DNA from: Rhodospirillales bacterium 70-18
Lineage (GTDB): Bacteria; Pseudomonadota; Alphaproteobacteria; Acetobacterales; Acetobacteraceae
DNA length: 64,000 bases
NCBI GenBank assembly: GCA_001899585.1
Contig: MKWE01000056.1
Location: forward strand, 112,199 to 176,198
Direction of reading: 5' to 3'
The notes beneath the pieces are model-generated. The model did no database searches and had not been told where the DNA came from. It was given only the letters and a program-made list of their open reading frames with translations. A program made the position numbers and the translations under genes. Of this stretch, positions 1 to 12,923 are shown piece after piece (position 1 is the first letter of the stretch; the number at the start of each line of letters is the position of its first letter).

Positions 1-1
1 C

Positions 2-652
2 GAGGGCGTGCAGCAGGCGCTGCTGAAGATCATGGAGGGGACCGTCGCCTCCGTGCCGCCGCAGGGCGGGCGCAAGCATCCGCAGCAGGAGTTCCTGCAG
101 GTGGACACGACCAACATCCTGTTCATCGTGGGCGGGGCGTTCTCGGGGCTGGACAAGATCATCTCCGCCCGCGGCAAGGGCTCGGGCATCGGCTTCGGGG
201 CCGATGTGAAGGACCCGGAGGAGCGGCGGATCGGCGCGGTGCTGCGCGAGGTGGAGCCGGAAGACCTGCTGCGCTTCGGGCTGATTCCGGAGTTCATCGG
301 GCGGCTGCCGGTGGTGGCGACGCTGGAGGACCTGGACGAGGCGGCGCTGATGGAGATCCTCACCAAGCCGAAGAACGCGCTGGTCAAGCAGTATGGCCGG
401 CTGTTCGAGATGGAGGGGGTGAAGCTGTCGTTCACCGACGACGCCCTGGCCTCGGTCGCGCGGCGCGCCATCGCGCGCAAGACGGGCGCCCGCGGGCTGC
501 GCTCCATCATGGAGCAGATCCTGCTGGGCACCATGTTCGACCTGCCCAGCCTGGACGGGGTGGAAGAGGTGGTGATCAACCGCGAAGTGGCCGAAAGCCG
601 TGCCAACCCGCTGTTCCTTTACGGCAAGGAACGCGCCGAGACGAGCGCCTGA
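2..652 (+). CDS. clpX: ATP-dependent Clp protease ATP-binding subunit ClpX, C-terminal part (5' end outside window)
   Basis: This is the C-terminal half (about 216 residues) of ClpX, the AAA+ unfoldase that feeds SsrA-tagged and other substrates to ClpP in the cytoplasm. The reading frame is open at the left edge and starts inside the [11 protein letters not shown] segment, so the zinc-binding domain and Walker A lie outside the window. Visible signatures are the RKH pore loop (GRKHPQQ), the FIVGGAF sensor-1 strand, the IPEFIGRLP arginine-finger region and the sensor-2 GARGLR. The stop is at 650-652, and lon follows 207 bases later on the same strand, the usual clpX-lon order in alphaproteobacteria. 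The family assignment is secure; only the upstream extent is unknown. Confidence 0.97.
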   Translation, partial: EGVQQALLKIMEGTVASVPPQGGRKHPQQEFLQVDTTNILFIVGGAFSGLDKIISARGKGSGIGFGADVKDPEERRIGAVLREVEPEDLLRFGLIPEFIGRLPVVATLEDLDEAALMEILTKPKNALVKQYGRLFEMEGVKLSFTDDALASVARRAIARKTGARGLRSIMEQILLGTMFDLPSLDGVEEVVINREVAESRANPLFLYGKERAETSA

Positions 653-859
653 CGACTGCGCGCACCCGTTCGCCCCGCCTGGTTGTCAAGGCCTTGCGGG
701 GCGGGGGGCGGATGCCGATATCGGACGCATCATCCGGGCGTCAGGCTCGCGCCAATCCATTGTGATGGGGCATAGAGCTGGCAAGTCGTTCTGGGGATGC
801 GGTCCGTGCCCATAATCGGGGCGGTCCGCGTGCCGACTGTCCTGTAGGAGGTCAATAGC

Positions 860-3346
<2,487 letters not shown>

Positions 3347-3369
3347 TCGCGCAAGCGCCGAGTCGCAAG

Positions 3370-3396
3370 GCCCGCCGGAGTGATCCGGCGGGCTTT
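3370..3396 (+). terminator. Intrinsic terminator after lon
   Basis: A perfect 9-bp stem (GCCCGCCGG / CCGGCGGGC) with a 6-nt loop is followed by TTT, 23 bases after the lon stop. The short T run makes it weaker than the canonical type, but position and stem stability fit. Confidence 0.7.
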
Positions 3397-3455
3397 CGCG
3401 TGCCGGTTATGCTCTCGGGGTCGTGAACACATCACTGGAATGTTCGCCGGCTTCG

Positions 3456-3484
3456 TTGACGTGGCCGGAAGCCGGCCTCTAGTG
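3456..3484 (+). promoter_or_regulatory. Putative housekeeping promoter of hupB
   Basis: TTGACG (3456-3461) and CTAGTG (3479-3484) are separated by 17 bases. The -35 is good and the -10 is weak. This would give a leader of roughly 175 nt before the hupB start. The rest of the 319-base lon-hupB gap holds the lon terminator and nothing else recognisable. Confidence 0.4.
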
Positions 3485-3665
3485 TCGCCGTTCAGGCTGC
3501 GGCGATTCGCTGGCGGCGCCGCGACGGAGCCGGATCGCTGATGCAGGGGATGCCGCGTGGTCGCCTGTGTCGCAGCCTTCCGGTCCATTGGACAGATACG
3601 TGGGCGGCCCCGTCCGGGGTGCGCCTGAACACTCATATGACGACCAGATCAGGGGGCTCAAAGCC

Positions 3666-3938
3666 GTGAACAAGATGGACCTCATCGCCGCCGTGGCGGA
3701 TTCGACCGAGTTGACCAAGGCCAAGGCCGCCGAGGTGGTGGATGCCGTGTTCTCGGCCATCGAGGGCGCGCTGAAGGCCAAGGAGGAGGTGCGGCTGGTG
3801 GGCTTCGGCTCGTTCGTGACCAGCAAGCGCGAGGCAACCACCGGGCGCAACCCGCGCACCGGCGAGGAGATCAAGATCGACGCCTCGGTGTCGGTGCGGT
3901 TCAAGGCCGGCAAGTCCCTGAAGGACGCCGTGAACTGA
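3666..3938 (+). CDS. hupB: DNA-binding protein HU
   Basis: HU is a small dimeric histone-like protein that bends and compacts DNA in the nucleoid. The 90-residue product beginning [11 protein letters not shown] has exactly the family's usual length. It shows the helical N-terminal dimerisation half and the DNA-binding arm signature [18 protein letters not shown] followed by [11 protein letters not shown]. An in-frame extension to 3567 is open, but it has no family similarity and no ribosome-binding site. GTG at 3666, 10 bases after AGGGGG, is therefore preferred; ATG at 3675 is the alternative. The gene lies downstream of lon, as in many proteobacteria, and ends just before a strong terminator. 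Confidence 0.95.
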   Translation: MNKMDLIAAVADSTELTKAKAAEVVDAVFSAIEGALKAKEEVRLVGFGSFVTSKREATTGRNPRTGEEIKIDASVSVRFKAGKSLKDAVN

Positions 3939-3964
3939 GACTGGCGGCATTCGCTGCGCCGGCA

Positions 3965-3995
3965 GGGCCGCCCTTCGGGGCGGCCCTTTGCGTTT
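3965..3995 (+). terminator. Intrinsic terminator after hupB (UUCG tetraloop)
   Basis: A 9-bp GC stem (3965-3973 / 3978-3986) is closed by a TTCG tetraloop and followed by TTTGCGTTT. The T-rich tail overlaps the -35 of the tRNA-Val promoter. Confidence 0.85.
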
Positions 3996-4016
3996 GGGGC
4001 CGGTATCGCCTATGTC
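3988..4016 (+). promoter_or_regulatory. Putative promoter of tRNA-Val
   Basis: TTGCGT (3988-3993), a 17-base spacer and TATGTC (4011-4016) would start transcription about 10 bases before the mature tRNA. The -35 sits inside the tail of the hupB terminator, so the two signals share sequence. Confidence 0.5.
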
Positions 4017-4033
4017 CCCGGCCGTTCGGCGTG

Positions 4034-4108
4034 GGGCGGTTAGCTCAGCGGTAGAGCGTCTCGTTTACACCGAGAGGGCCGGCGGTTCGAATCCGTCACC
4101 GCCCACCA
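4034..4108 (+). tRNA. tRNA-Val (anticodon UAC)
   Basis: A 75-nt cloverleaf. The 7-bp acceptor stem is GGGCGGT/ACCGCCC, the D arm begins at GCTC, and the anticodon stem TCTCG/CGAGA encloses loop TTTACAC with anticodon TAC at 4066-4068. The T arm contains GGTTCGAATCC, and the 3' CCA is encoded. All stems pair. Confidence 0.97.
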
Positions 4109-4175
4109 TTTCCCCCGGCTGGCGGCGCCGCATGGCGGCCATCCGGAAAATCGACCGGGGTTTGTCCGCACGCGC

Positions 4176-4204
4176 TTGACGCCGCCCGGCGGGGCATCTA
4201 AACG
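4176..4204 (+). promoter_or_regulatory. Promoter of tRNA-Asp
   Basis: TTGACG (4176-4181), exactly 17 bases, then TAAACG (4199-4204). The predicted start is about 9 bases upstream of the mature tRNA. This is the best-matching sigma-70-type promoter in the window. Confidence 0.65.
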
Positions 4205-4219
4205 CTGCGGCCTGCCGAT

Positions 4220-4296
<77 letters not shown>

Positions 4297-4544
4297 GCAT
4301 CGCAGCAGGCCCCCCCACACACAGAACCGCGCATCGCTTCGTGCGCTTTCCTTACAATCCAGGCAGGCATGCCGCCCTTGAATTCGGGGCGATTGATGCC
4401 TTTGCCCCTATGGCCGAGGGCGCGCGATGAGGGTAATGTCCGCGCGCGCTGCGGTGCGGTATTGCTGCACGGCGGCGTCGGCGTGACTCGCGCCGTGGGA
4501 CGGCGGCGGCACAGGCCGGCGCCGGCAGACCGAAAGGAAGCATC

Positions 4545-4910
4545 ATGGCGCCCGCGCTGGCCGCGTATTTCCCGATCCTGGTGTTCATCGGCATTGCCGG
4601 CGTGATCGCGCTGGCGATGGTGGGCGGCTCGCTGGTGGCGGCGCGGCAGAAGCCGTACGCGGAGAAGCTGTCGGCCTATGAGTGCGGATTCGAGGCGTTC
4701 GACGATGCCCGCCGGCGGTTCGACGTGCGGTTCTACCTGGTGGCGATCCTGTTCATCATCTTCGACCTGGAGGTGGCGTTCCTGTTCCCCTGGGCGGTGA
4801 GCCTGGCGGATATCGGGGTGTTCGGGTTCCTGTCGATGCTGGCCTTCCTCGGGGTGCTGACGGTTGGCTTCATCTACGAGTGGTGCAAGGGCGCCCTGGA
4901 TTGGGAGTGA
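4545..4910 (+). CDS. nuoA: NADH-quinone oxidoreductase subunit A
   Basis: NuoA is a membrane-arm subunit of complex I in the inner membrane, next to the quinone chamber. At 121 residues it is typical. It has three predicted transmembrane helices (about 7-29, 62-83 and 90-113), and the loop between helices 1 and 2 carries the conserved YECGFEAF motif with the accessibility-switching cysteine. The start ATG is preceded by GAAAGGAAG. It is the first gene of the 14-gene nuo operon; nuoB follows after 5 bases. Confidence 0.97.
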   Translation: MAPALAAYFPILVFIGIAGVIALAMVGGSLVAARQKPYAEKLSAYECGFEAFDDARRRFDVRFYLVAILFIIFDLEVAFLFPWAVSLADIGVFGFLSMLAFLGVLTVGFIYEWCKGALDWE

Positions 4911-4915
4911 GCGGC

Positions 4916-5476
4916 ATGAGCGCGACCGAGACGGTGATGATGGACTTCAAGGCCGGCGCGCTGGCGCCAGGGGCGGCGCAGGACGCGGTGGTGAAGGGCA
5001 TCACCGGCGAGATGGCGGACAAGGGCTTCGTGGTCGCCAACCTGGACAAGCTGGTCAACTGGGCGCGCACCGGCAGCCTATGGCCGATGACCTTCGGGCT
5101 GGCCTGCTGCGCGGTGGAGATGATCCACGCCTACATGCCGCGTTATGACCTGGACCGGATGGGCATCATTCCGCGCGCCTCGCCGCGGCAGAGCGATGTG
5201 ATGATCGTGGCCGGCACGCTGACCAACAAGATGGCTCCGGCGTTGCGCAAGGTGTACGATCAGATGCCGGAGCCGCGCTGGGTGATCAGCATGGGCAGCT
5301 GCGCCAATGGCGGCGGCTATTACCATTATTCGTATTCGGTGGTGCGCGGCTGCGACCGCGTGGTGCCGGTGGACGTGTATGTGCCGGGCTGTCCGCCGAC
5401 CGCCGAGGCGCTGGTGTACGGAATCATGCAGTTGCAGAAGAAGATCCGCCGCACGGGGACCATCCTCCGTGGTTGA
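4916..5476 (+). CDS. nuoB: NADH-quinone oxidoreductase subunit B
   Basis: NuoB is a peripheral-arm subunit holding cluster N2, the last [4Fe-4S] centre, which donates electrons to quinone. The 186-residue protein has all four ligands: the tandem pair Cys64-Cys65 (CCAVEM), Cys129 ([10 protein letters not shown]) and Cys159 (PGCPP). The ATG at 4916 is chosen because it directly follows the nuoA stop with GGAG upstream and gives the family length. A longer open frame into nuoA has no similarity. The 3' end overlaps the nuoC start by 8 bases, which suggests translational coupling. Confidence 0.97.
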   Translation: MSATETVMMDFKAGALAPGAAQDAVVKGITGEMADKGFVVANLDKLVNWARTGSLWPMTFGLACCAVEMIHAYMPRYDLDRMGIIPRASPRQSDVMIVAGTLTNKMAPALRKVYDQMPEPRWVISMGSCANGGGYYHYSYSVVRGCDRVVPVDVYVPGCPPTAEALVYGIMQLQKKIRRTGTILRG

Positions 5477-6101
5477 CGACGTGGTGCAGGAGCCGGCGCC
5501 GACTCCGATGCAGGTGCTGGCCGAGTCGCTGGCGTCGGTGCCGGGGCTGTCGGCGGTGGGCTTCGAGCGGGACGAGCTGGTGGCGCATGCCGGGCGGGAC
5601 GGGCTGGCGGCCCTGATGACCGTGCTGCGCGACGATCCGCGCTTCGCCTTCGAGCAGGTGATGGACATCTGCGGCGTGGACTGGCCGGAGCGGGCCGAGC
5701 GGTTCGACGTGGTCTACAACCTGTTGTCGGTGTCGCTGAACCAGCGGCTGCGGGTGGTGGTGCCGACCGACGAGCAGGCGCCGGTGCCATCGGTGCACAC
5801 GGTCTGGCCGGTGGCGACTTGGTGGGAGCGCGAGGCATGGGACATGTTCGGCATCGTGTTCTCCGGCCAGCCCGATTTGCGGCGCATCTTGACCGATTAC
5901 GGCTTCGAGGGGCATCCGCTGCGCAAGGACTTCCCGCTCACCGGCCATGTGGAGGTGCGCTACGACGAGGAGCGCAAGCAGGTGGTCTATGAGAAGGTCA
6001 AGCTGACGCAGGACTTCCGCAACTTCGACTTCCTGTCGCCGTGGGAGGCGATGACCTCGCTGCCCGGCGACGAGAAGGCGCGAAAGGGGAGCACGCCGTG
6101 A
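5469..6101 (+). CDS. nuoC: NADH-quinone oxidoreductase subunit C
   Basis: NuoC is the 30-kDa subunit of the complex I connecting module. It is a separate gene here, not fused to nuoD as in E. coli. The 210-residue product has the signature block [14 protein letters not shown] at about 75-90 and the highly conserved [11 protein letters not shown] near 118-128, then the [12 protein letters not shown] segment. The start is uncertain: GTG at 5469 overlaps nuoB and has a weak ribosome-binding site, and ATG at 5508 is possible. The stop overlaps the nuoD start. Confidence 0.95.
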   Translation: MVDDVVQEPAPTPMQVLAESLASVPGLSAVGFERDELVAHAGRDGLAALMTVLRDDPRFAFEQVMDICGVDWPERAERFDVVYNLLSVSLNQRLRVVVPTDEQAPVPSVHTVWPVATWWEREAWDMFGIVFSGQPDLRRILTDYGFEGHPLRKDFPLTGHVEVRYDEERKQVVYEKVKLTQDFRNFDFLSPWEAMTSLPGDEKARKGSTP

Positions 6102-7306
6102 GCGAGACGGTGAAGACCGATCCGGTGACCAAGACGGTCGAGATCGACAGCCACTCCATCAATTTCGGGCCACAGCATCCGGCGGCGCATGGCGTGCTGC
6201 GGCTGATCCTGGAGATGGACGGCGAGGTGGTGGAGCGCGCCGATCCGCATATCGGGCTGCTGCATCGCGGCACCGAGAAGCTGATCGAATACAAGAGCTA
6301 CATCCAGGCACTGCCGTATTTCGACCGGCTCGATTACGTGAGCCCGATGTGCCAGGAGCATGCCTTCGCGCTGGCCACCGAGCGGCTGCTCGGCATCAAG
6401 GTGCCCGAGCGGGCGAGCTGGATCCGCACGCTGTTCAGCGAGATCACCCGGATTCTGAACCACCTGCTGAACGTGACGACCTATGCGCTGGACGTGGGGG
6501 CGATCACGCCGGCGCTGTGGGGGTTCGAGGAGCGCGAGAAGCTGATGGAGTTCCATGAGGCCGCGTCCGGCGCGCGGCTGCATGCGAATTATTTCCGGCC
6601 AGGCGGCGTCGCCAAGGATCTGCCGGCCGGGCTGGAGGAGAAGATCGGTGCCTGGGCCGAGACTTTCCCGAAGTTCATCGACGACCTGGAGACGTTGCTG
6701 ACCAACAACCGCATCTGGAAGCAGCGGTTGGTGGATATCGGCATCATGACGGCGGAGCAGGCGCTGGCCTGGGGCTTCACCGGGCCGTGCCTGCGGGCCT
6801 CCGGCGTGCCGTGGGATCTGCGCAAGTCGCAGCCGTACGAGATGTACGACAGGCTCGATTTCCGCATCGCGGTCGGCCGCAACGGCGACTGCTATGACCG
6901 CTACTTGATGCGCATCGGCGAGATGCGTGAAAGCGTGTCGATGATCAGGCAGTGCCTGGCGCAGATGAAGCCGGGGCCGGTGAAGGTCTCGGACCACAAG
7001 ATCACGCCGCCGAGCCGTGGCGAGATGAAGACCTCGATGGAAGCGCTGATCCATCACTTCAAGCTGTACACGGAAGGCTTCCACGTTCCGGCGGGCGCCA
7101 CCTATACCGCGGTCGAGGCGCCGAAGGGCGAATTCGGCGTGTATCTGGTGGCCGACGGCACCAACCGTCCCTATCGCTGCAAGATCCGCGCGACCGGCTT
7201 CGCGCATCTGCAGGCGGTGGAGGCGATGTCCAAGCGGCACATGCTGGCCGATGCGGTGGCGATCATCGGGTCGCTCGACATCGTGTTCGGCGAGATCGAC
7301 AGGTAG
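6098..7306 (+). CDS. nuoD: NADH-quinone oxidoreductase subunit D
   Basis: NuoD is the 49-kDa subunit, related to the large subunit of NiFe hydrogenases, and forms the quinone-binding pocket with NuoB. The 402-residue length is normal. Conserved features are [14 protein letters not shown] with the quinone-pocket histidine near residue 29, [12 protein letters not shown], and [12 protein letters not shown]. The GTG at 6098 overlaps the nuoC stop by four bases and has AAAGGGGA upstream. The C terminus ends with the usual IVFGEIDR. Confidence 0.97.
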   Translation: MSETVKTDPVTKTVEIDSHSINFGPQHPAAHGVLRLILEMDGEVVERADPHIGLLHRGTEKLIEYKSYIQALPYFDRLDYVSPMCQEHAFALATERLLGIKVPERASWIRTLFSEITRILNHLLNVTTYALDVGAITPALWGFEEREKLMEFHEAASGARLHANYFRPGGVAKDLPAGLEEKIGAWAETFPKFIDDLETLLTNNRIWKQRLVDIGIMTAEQALAWGFTGPCLRASGVPWDLRKSQPYEMYDRLDFRIAVGRNGDCYDRYLMRIGEMRESVSMIRQCLAQMKPGPVKVSDHKITPPSRGEMKTSMEALIHHFKLYTEGFHVPAGATYTAVEAPKGEFGVYLVADGTNRPYRCKIRATGFAHLQAVEAMSKRHMLADAVAIIGSLDIVFGEIDR

Positions 7307-7309
7307 AGC

Positions 7310-7948
7310 ATGGAAGAGAACGCAACCGGCGGGTTCGAGCAGCCCGCGAGCTTCACCTTCGATGCCGAGAGCATGGCGCAGGTGGAGCGGCATATCGCCA
7401 AATATCCGCCCGGCAAGCAGGCCAGCGCGGTGCTGCCGTTGCTGGACCTGGCGCAGCGGCAGATGGGGCGCGCCACCGGCAGCGCGTGGGTGCCGGTGGC
7501 GGCGATGGACGAGATCGGGCGCATCCTGGGGATGCCGCCGATCCGGGTATATGAGGTGGCCACCTTCTACCTGATGTTCAACACCGCGCCGGTGGGCAAG
7601 TTCCACCTGCAGCTTTGCACCACCACGCCATGCTGGCTGCGCGGCTCGGACGAGGTGGTGAAGGCGTGCCGCGATGCCACCGGCATCAAGGGCTGGAAGG
7701 AGACCAGCGCCGACGGGATGTTCACCATGACCGAGGTGGAATGCGTCGGCGCCTGCGTGAACGCGCCGGTGCTGCAGGTGAACGACGATTTCTACGAGGA
7801 CATGGACGCCGAGCGGACCAAGGCGCTGCTGGCGGCGCTGCGGCGCGGCGAGGTGCCGAAGCCGGGCTCGATGGCCGGGCGGCAGACCTCCGCCCCCGAG
7901 GGTGGGCCGACGACGCTGACCACGCTGAAGTTCGAAAAGGCGGAATGA
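7310..7948 (+). CDS. nuoE: NADH-quinone oxidoreductase subunit E (24-kDa, thioredoxin-like [2Fe-2S])
   Basis: NuoE is an NADH-dehydrogenase module subunit carrying [2Fe-2S] cluster N1a. The 212-residue protein has the four ligands Cys103 and Cys108 (CTTTPC) and Cys145 and Cys149 ([10 protein letters not shown]). The helical N-terminal half includes the signature [18 protein letters not shown]-terminal extension of roughly 30 residues, as in alphaproteobacterial and mitochondrial homologues, follows the thioredoxin-like fold. It begins 3 bases after nuoD, and nuoF starts 4 bases after its stop. Confidence 0.96.
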   Translation: MEENATGGFEQPASFTFDAESMAQVERHIAKYPPGKQASAVLPLLDLAQRQMGRATGSAWVPVAAMDEIGRILGMPPIRVYEVATFYLMFNTAPVGKFHLQLCTTTPCWLRGSDEVVKACRDATGIKGWKETSADGMFTMTEVECVGACVNAPVLQVNDDFYEDMDAERTKALLAALRRGEVPKPGSMAGRQTSAPEGGPTTLTTLKFEKAE

Positions 7949-7952
7949 GCGC

Positions 7953-9245
7953 ATGCTGAGCGATCAGGACCGGATTTTCACCAATCTCTACGGGCTGCAC
8001 GACCCCGGGCTGGCCGGCGCGCGGGCGCGTGGGGACTGGGACGGGACGGCCGCCATCCTCGCCCGCGGGCGCGAGGCGATCGTGGAGGAGATGAAGGCGT
8101 CCGGGCTGCGCGGGCGCGGCGGCGCGGGGTTCCCGACCGGCATGAAATGGTCGTTCATGCCCAAGACCATCGGCGACCGGCCGCATTACCTGGTTGTGAA
8201 CGCCGACGAGTCCGAGCCGGGCACCTGCAAGGACCGCGACATCCTGCGCCACGACCCGCACAAGCTGGTGGAGGGTTGCCTGGTCGCCAGCTTCGCGATG
8301 GGCGCGCATGCCTGCTACATCTACATCCGCGGCGAGTTCTACAACGAGGCGGTGGCGTTGCAGCGGGCGATCGACGAGGCCTACGAGGCCGGGTTGATCG
8401 GTAAGAACGCGGCGGGCTCGAGTTGGGATTTCGACCTGTATCTGCATCGCGGCGCCGGCGCCTATATCTGCGGCGAGGAGACCGCGCTGATCGAGAGCCT
8501 GGAGGGCAAGAAGGGCATGCCGCGGCTGAAGCCGCCGTTCCCGGCCGCCGTCGGGCTGTATGGCTGCCCGACCACGGTGAACAACGTGGAGAGCATCGCG
8601 GTGGCGCCGACCATCCTGCGGCGCGGGGCAGCGTGGTTCTCGGCGCTGGGGCGACCGAAGAACGCCGGCACCAAGCTGTTCTGCATCTCCGGCCACGTGA
8701 ACAAGCCGTGCAACGTGGAGGAGGAGCTGGGCATCCCGCTGCGCGAATTGATCGACAAGTATGCCGGCGGCGTGCGCGGGGGCTGGGACAACCTGCTGGC
8801 GGTGATCCCGGGCGGCGCCTCGGTGCCGGTGCTGAACAAGGCGACCTGCGACACCATTCTGATGGATTTCGACAGCCTGCGCGACGTGAAGAGCGGGCTG
8901 GGCACGGCGGCGGTGATCGTGATGGACAAGTCCACGGACATCATCAAGGCGATCGCCCGGCTCAGCGCCTTCTACAAGCATGAGAGCTGCGGCCAGTGCA
9001 CGCCATGCCGCGAGGGCACCGGCTGGATGATGCGGGTGATGAACCGCATGGTGCAGGGGCGTGCCGAAGTGTCGGAGATCGACACGCTGGAGCAGGTGAC
9101 GCGGCAGATCGAAGGGCACACGATCTGTGCGCTCGGCGATGCGGCGGCCTGGCCGATCCAGGGGCTGATCAAGAACTTCCGGCCCGAGATGGAAGCCCGT
9201 ATCGCCGCCTATAAGGCCGGTGCAACGCGCATGGCAGCGGAGTAG
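7953..9245 (+). CDS. nuoF: NADH-quinone oxidoreductase subunit F (51-kDa, FMN and NADH binding)
   Basis: NuoF oxidises NADH and passes electrons through FMN to cluster N3. The 430-residue protein shows the FMN-binding Gly-rich [13 protein letters not shown] (about 50-62) and the NADH-site motif [19 protein letters not shown]. The [4Fe-4S] N3 ligands are Cys346, Cys349 and Cys352 ([12 protein letters not shown]) and Cys392 (HTICALGD). It sits in its usual place between nuoE and nuoG, with 5 bases to nuoG. Confidence 0.98.
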   Translation: MLSDQDRIFTNLYGLHDPGLAGARARGDWDGTAAILARGREAIVEEMKASGLRGRGGAGFPTGMKWSFMPKTIGDRPHYLVVNADESEPGTCKDRDILRHDPHKLVEGCLVASFAMGAHACYIYIRGEFYNEAVALQRAIDEAYEAGLIGKNAAGSSWDFDLYLHRGAGAYICGEETALIESLEGKKGMPRLKPPFPAAVGLYGCPTTVNNVESIAVAPTILRRGAAWFSALGRPKNAGTKLFCISGHVNKPCNVEEELGIPLRELIDKYAGGVRGGWDNLLAVIPGGASVPVLNKATCDTILMDFDSLRDVKSGLGTAAVIVMDKSTDIIKAIARLSAFYKHESCGQCTPCREGTGWMMRVMNRMVQGRAEVSEIDTLEQVTRQIEGHTICALGDAAAWPIQGLIKNFRPEMEARIAAYKAGATRMAAE

Positions 9246-9250
9246 GCGCG

Positions 9251-11311
9251 ATGGTGAAGGTCACGGTCGACGGCATCGATGTCGAGGTGCCTCCGGGCTC
9301 CAACGTGCTGCAGGCCTGCGAGGCGGCGGGCAAGGAAATCCCACGCTTCTGCTACCATGAGCGGCTGTCGGTGGCGGGCAATTGCCGCATGTGCCTGGTG
9401 GAGATCGAGAAGGCGCCGCCCAAGCCGTTCGCCTCCTGCGCCTATCCGGTGAACGAGGGGATGGTGGTGCACACCGACAGCCCGATGGTGCGCAAGGCGC
9501 GCCGCGGGGTGATGGAGTTCCTGCTGATCAACCATCCGCTGGACTGCCCGATCTGCGACCAGGGCGGCGAATGCGATCTGCAGGACCAGGCGGTGGGCTA
9601 TGGCGGCGATTCCTCGCGCTATGAGGAGGCCAAGCGGGCGGTGAAGGACAAGAACCTCGGGCCGCTGGTGAAGACGGTGATGACGCGCTGCATCCAGTGC
9701 ACGCGCTGCATCCGCTTCTCGACCGAGATCGCCGGGGTGTCCGAGCTGGGGGCGACGGCGCGCGGCGAGGGCATGGAGGTGGGCACCTATGTGGAGAAGG
9801 CGCTGACCTCGGAGCTTTCGGGCAATCTGATCGACATCTGCCCGGTGGGGGCGCTGACCTCCAAGCCGTATGCCTTCGTGGCGCGGCCGTGGGAATTGAA
9901 GAAGACCGACAGCGTGGACGTGCTGGACGCGGTGGGTGCGGCGATCCGGGTGGATTCGCGCGGGCCAGAGGTCCTGCGCGTGCTGCCGCGGCTGAACGAG
10001 GACGTGAACGAGGAGTGGCTGGCCGACAAGTCGCGCTTCGCGGTCGATGGGCTGAAGCGGCGGCGGCTGGACTCCTGCTGGGTGCGGCGCGACGGCAAGC
10101 TGGTGCGCGCGGAGTGGGAAGAGGCATTCGCGGCGATTGCCGGGCGGCTGGCGGGGCTGGACGGGACGCGGATCGGCGCCGTGGCCGGCAACCTGGCCGA
10201 CGCCGAGAGCATGTTGCTGCTGAAGGAACTGATGGCGGCGCGGGGCTCGGCCAATTTGGATTGCCGGCAGGACGGGGCGGCGCTGGATGCCTCGCGGCGG
10301 GATTTCTACAGTTTCAACACCTCGATCGCCGGGATCGAGGAGGCGGACGCGCTGCTGATCGTGGGCAGCAATCCGCGCCGGGAGGCGCCGCTGATCAATG
10401 CGCGCATCCGCAAGGCATGGCTGGCCGGCGGGCTGAAGGTGGCAGCGATCGGGACCGAGGCGGACCTGACCTATCCGGTGGAGTGGCTGGGCGAGCGGCC
10501 GGTGGTGCTGGGGCAGGTGCTGTCGGGCAGCCATGGTTTCGCCGAGGTGCTGAAGGCGGCGAAGCGGCCGATGATCATCGTGGGGCAGGGCGCGCTGGCG
10601 CGACCCGACGGGGCGGCGATGCTGGCGGCGTGCTGGAAGCTGGCGGCCGAGACGGGGATGCTGACGCCGGACTGGCACGGCTTCAACGTGCTGCACACCG
10701 CGGCGGCCCGGGTGGGGGCGCTGGATCTCGGCTTCCTGCCGGGTGCCGGGGGCAAGGACCTGGCCGGCATGCTGGGCGGCGGCGTGGACCTGCTGTGGCT
10801 GCTGGGGGCGGACGAGTTCGACACCGCGAAGATCGGGGCCGGCACGTTCGTGGTCTATCAAGGACATCATGGCGACGCGGGCGCGGCGCGGGCGGATGTG
10901 ATCCTGCCGGGGGCGGCCTATACCGAGAAGAACGGCACCTACGTGAACACCGAGGGCCGGGTGCAGCGCGGGCAGTTGGCGGTGTATCCGCCAGCGGCGG
11001 CGCGCGAGGACTGGAAGATCCTGCGGGCGTTCAGCGGCTATATCGACCGCACCCTGCCGTATGACACGCTGGAGGCGGTGCGGGCGCGGCTGGAGGCGGT
11101 GAACCCGGTGTTCGCGCGGCTCGACATCCTGCCGCGCTTCGGCTGCACCGACCTGTCCGGCCCTGCCGGCGAGGTGGGTGCGCTCAGCGGGCCGCCGCTG
11201 GTGGCCGCGATCGCCAACTACTATCAGACCGACCCGATCAGCCGCGCGAGCCCGACCATGGCGGAATGCACCCGGACCTACCTGCCCCCCATGGCGCAGG
11301 CGGCGGAGTAG
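9251..11311 (+). CDS. nuoG: NADH-quinone oxidoreductase subunit G (75-kDa)
   Basis: NuoG is the iron-sulphur wire subunit of the peripheral arm. In the 686-residue protein, the N-terminal ferredoxin-like domain has [2Fe-2S] ligands Cys34, Cys45, Cys48 and Cys63. Next come the His/Cys motif [15 protein letters not shown] for N5 and [10 protein letters not shown] for N4, then a molybdopterin-oxidoreductase-like domain that has lost its cofactor. The extra N7 cysteines of the E. coli type are not evident, as in other alphaproteobacteria. The C terminus ends in [11 protein letters not shown]. Confidence 0.97.
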   Translation: MVKVTVDGIDVEVPPGSNVLQACEAAGKEIPRFCYHERLSVAGNCRMCLVEIEKAPPKPFASCAYPVNEGMVVHTDSPMVRKARRGVMEFLLINHPLDCPICDQGGECDLQDQAVGYGGDSSRYEEAKRAVKDKNLGPLVKTVMTRCIQCTRCIRFSTEIAGVSELGATARGEGMEVGTYVEKALTSELSGNLIDICPVGALTSKPYAFVARPWELKKTDSVDVLDAVGAAIRVDSRGPEVLRVLPRLNEDVNEEWLADKSRFAVDGLKRRRLDSCWVRRDGKLVRAEWEEAFAAIAGRLAGLDGTRIGAVAGNLADAESMLLLKELMAARGSANLDCRQDGAALDASRRDFYSFNTSIAGIEEADALLIVGSNPRREAPLINARIRKAWLAGGLKVAAIGTEADLTYPVEWLGERPVVLGQVLSGSHGFAEVLKAAKRPMIIVGQGALARPDGAAMLAACWKLAAETGMLTPDWHGFNVLHTAAARVGALDLGFLPGAGGKDLAGMLGGGVDLLWLLGADEFDTAKIGAGTFVVYQGHHGDAGAARADVILPGAAYTEKNGTYVNTEGRVQRGQLAVYPPAAAREDWKILRAFSGYIDRTLPYDTLEAVRARLEAVNPVFARLDILPRFGCTDLSGPAGEVGALSGPPLVAAIANYYQTDPISRASPTMAECTRTYLPPMAQAAE

Positions 11312-11316
11312 GGCGG

Positions 11317-12327
11317 ATGATGGAGTTCTTCCTGACCAACCCGCTGGGCATCCTGATCCTGACCGTGCTGAAGGCGCTGGCGCTGCTGGTGCCGTTGCTG
11401 ATTGGCGTGGCCTATCTGACGCTGGCCGAGCGCAAGGTGCTGGGCGCCATGCAGTTGCGGCGCGGGCCGAACGTGGTGGGGCCGTTCGGGCTGTTCCAGC
11501 CCTTCGCCGACGCCATCAAGATGCTGATGAAGGAGACCATCATCCCGACCGGCGCCAACCGGATGCTGTTCCTGATGGCGCCGATGCTGACCTTCGGGCT
11601 GGCGATGATCGCCTGGGCGGTGATCCCGGTGAACGACGGCTGGGCGATCGCCGACATCAACGTGGGCGTGCTGTACCTGTTCGCGATCAGTTCGCTGGGT
11701 GTCTACGGCATCATCATCGCGGGTTGGGCCAGCAATTCGAAGTATCCATTCCTGGGCGCGCTGCGGTCGGCGGCGCAAATGGTGTCGTACGAAGTCTCGA
11801 TGGGCTTCGTGATGGTCACCGTGCTGCTGTGTGTGGGCAGCCTGAACCTGAACGACATTGTGCTGGCGCAGCGGCATGTGTGGTTCGCGCTGCCGCTGTT
11901 CCCGATGTTCATCATCTTCTTCATCTCGACGCTGGCCGAGACCAACCGCTCGCCGTTCGACCTGCCGGAAGGCGAGAGCGAGATCGTCGCCGGGTTCTTC
12001 GTGGAATACAGCTCGATGAGCTTCGCGCTGTTCTTCCTCGGCGAATACGCGAACATGATCCTGATGGCGGCGATGACGACGATCCTGTTCCTCGGCGGCT
12101 GGCTGGCGCCATTCGGGCTGACCTTCATTCCCGGGCCGATCTGGCTGATCCTGAAGATCTGTGTGGTGCTGTTCTTCTTCCTGTGGACGCGCGCGACCTT
12201 CCCCCGCTACCGCTACGACCAGCTGATGCGGCTGGGATGGAAGGTGTTCCTGCCGTTCTCGCTGTTCTATCTGGTGCTGGTGGCGGGCGTGCTGCTGGCG
12301 TTCGGGTGGCTGCCGCATGTCGCCTGA
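11317..12327 (+). CDS. nuoH: NADH-quinone oxidoreductase subunit H
   Basis: NuoH is an inner-membrane subunit with about eight helices at the junction of the two arms, lining the quinone tunnel and the E-channel. The 336-residue product contains the conserved [17 protein letters not shown] loop (about 34-51) and the signature [19 protein letters not shown] with several essential acidic residues. The first ATG of an ATGATG pair, 5 bases after nuoG, is used. An open frame further upstream is nuoG coding sequence. Confidence 0.97.
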   Translation: MMEFFLTNPLGILILTVLKALALLVPLLIGVAYLTLAERKVLGAMQLRRGPNVVGPFGLFQPFADAIKMLMKETIIPTGANRMLFLMAPMLTFGLAMIAWAVIPVNDGWAIADINVGVLYLFAISSLGVYGIIIAGWASNSKYPFLGALRSAAQMVSYEVSMGFVMVTVLLCVGSLNLNDIVLAQRHVWFALPLFPMFIIFFISTLAETNRSPFDLPEGESEIVAGFFVEYSSMSFALFFLGEYANMILMAAMTTILFLGGWLAPFGLTFIPGPIWLILKICVVLFFFLWTRATFPRYRYDQLMRLGWKVFLPFSLFYLVLVAGVLLAFGWLPHVA

Positions 12328-12361
12328 TCCCGCAAACCGCCGGCGCGTAGGAGTTTGACCG

Positions 12362-12850
12362 ATGGCATTGCTTGACCGCACCGCGCGGAGCCTGCTGCTG
12401 AGCGAGCTCGTGTCGGGCATGGCGCTGACCTTGAAGTATTTCTTCAAGCGCAAGGTGACCATCAACTACCCGTACGAGAAGGGACCGATCAGCCCGCGCT
12501 TCAAGGGCGAGCACGCGCTGCGCCGCTACCCGAACGGCGAGGAGCGGTGCATCGCGTGCAAGCTGTGCGAGGCGGTTTGCCCGGCGCAGGCGATCACCAT
12601 CGAGGCCGAGCCGCGCGAGGATGGCAGCCGCCGCACCACGCGCTACGACATCGATATGACCAAATGCATCTATTGCGGGCTGTGCGAGGAAGCCTGTCCG
12701 GTGGATGCGATCGTCGAGGGGCCGAACTTCGAGTTCGCCACCGAGACGCGCGAGGAACTTTTCTACAACAAGGACAAGCTGCTGGCCAACGGCGACCGCT
12801 GGGAGCCGGAGCTGGCCCGCCGCCTGGAACTGGACGCCCCCTATCGCTGA
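12362..12850 (+). CDS. nuoI: NADH-quinone oxidoreductase subunit I
   Basis: NuoI is an 8Fe ferredoxin-type subunit carrying clusters N6a and N6b in the connecting module. The 162-residue protein has two classic motifs, [15 protein letters not shown] (about 62-76) and [15 protein letters not shown] (about 101-115). The N-terminal helix ([18 protein letters not shown]) matches the family. It starts 34 bases after nuoH, behind TAGGAG, and the 73-base gap to nuoJ is the largest inside the operon. Confidence 0.97.
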   Translation: MALLDRTARSLLLSELVSGMALTLKYFFKRKVTINYPYEKGPISPRFKGEHALRRYPNGEERCIACKLCEAVCPAQAITIEAEPREDGSRRTTRYDIDMTKCIYCGLCEEACPVDAIVEGPNFEFATETREELFYNKDKLLANGDRWEPELARRLELDAPYR

Positions 12851-12923
12851 GATGAAGGGCCGCCTCCCATCGGGGCCGGTCTCGTAGGATGACCATGAAG
12901 CAGATCAACAACGGCGCGGGTGC

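Noticed and set aside
671..703. GC stem (CGCCCCGC/GCGGGGCG) after clpX
   Set aside because: The loop is 17 nt and no T run follows, so it is not reported as a terminator.
3567..3665. N-terminal extension of HU by 33 residues
   Set aside because: HU proteins are about 90 residues; the extra stretch has no similarity and GTG 3666 has a ribosome-binding site.
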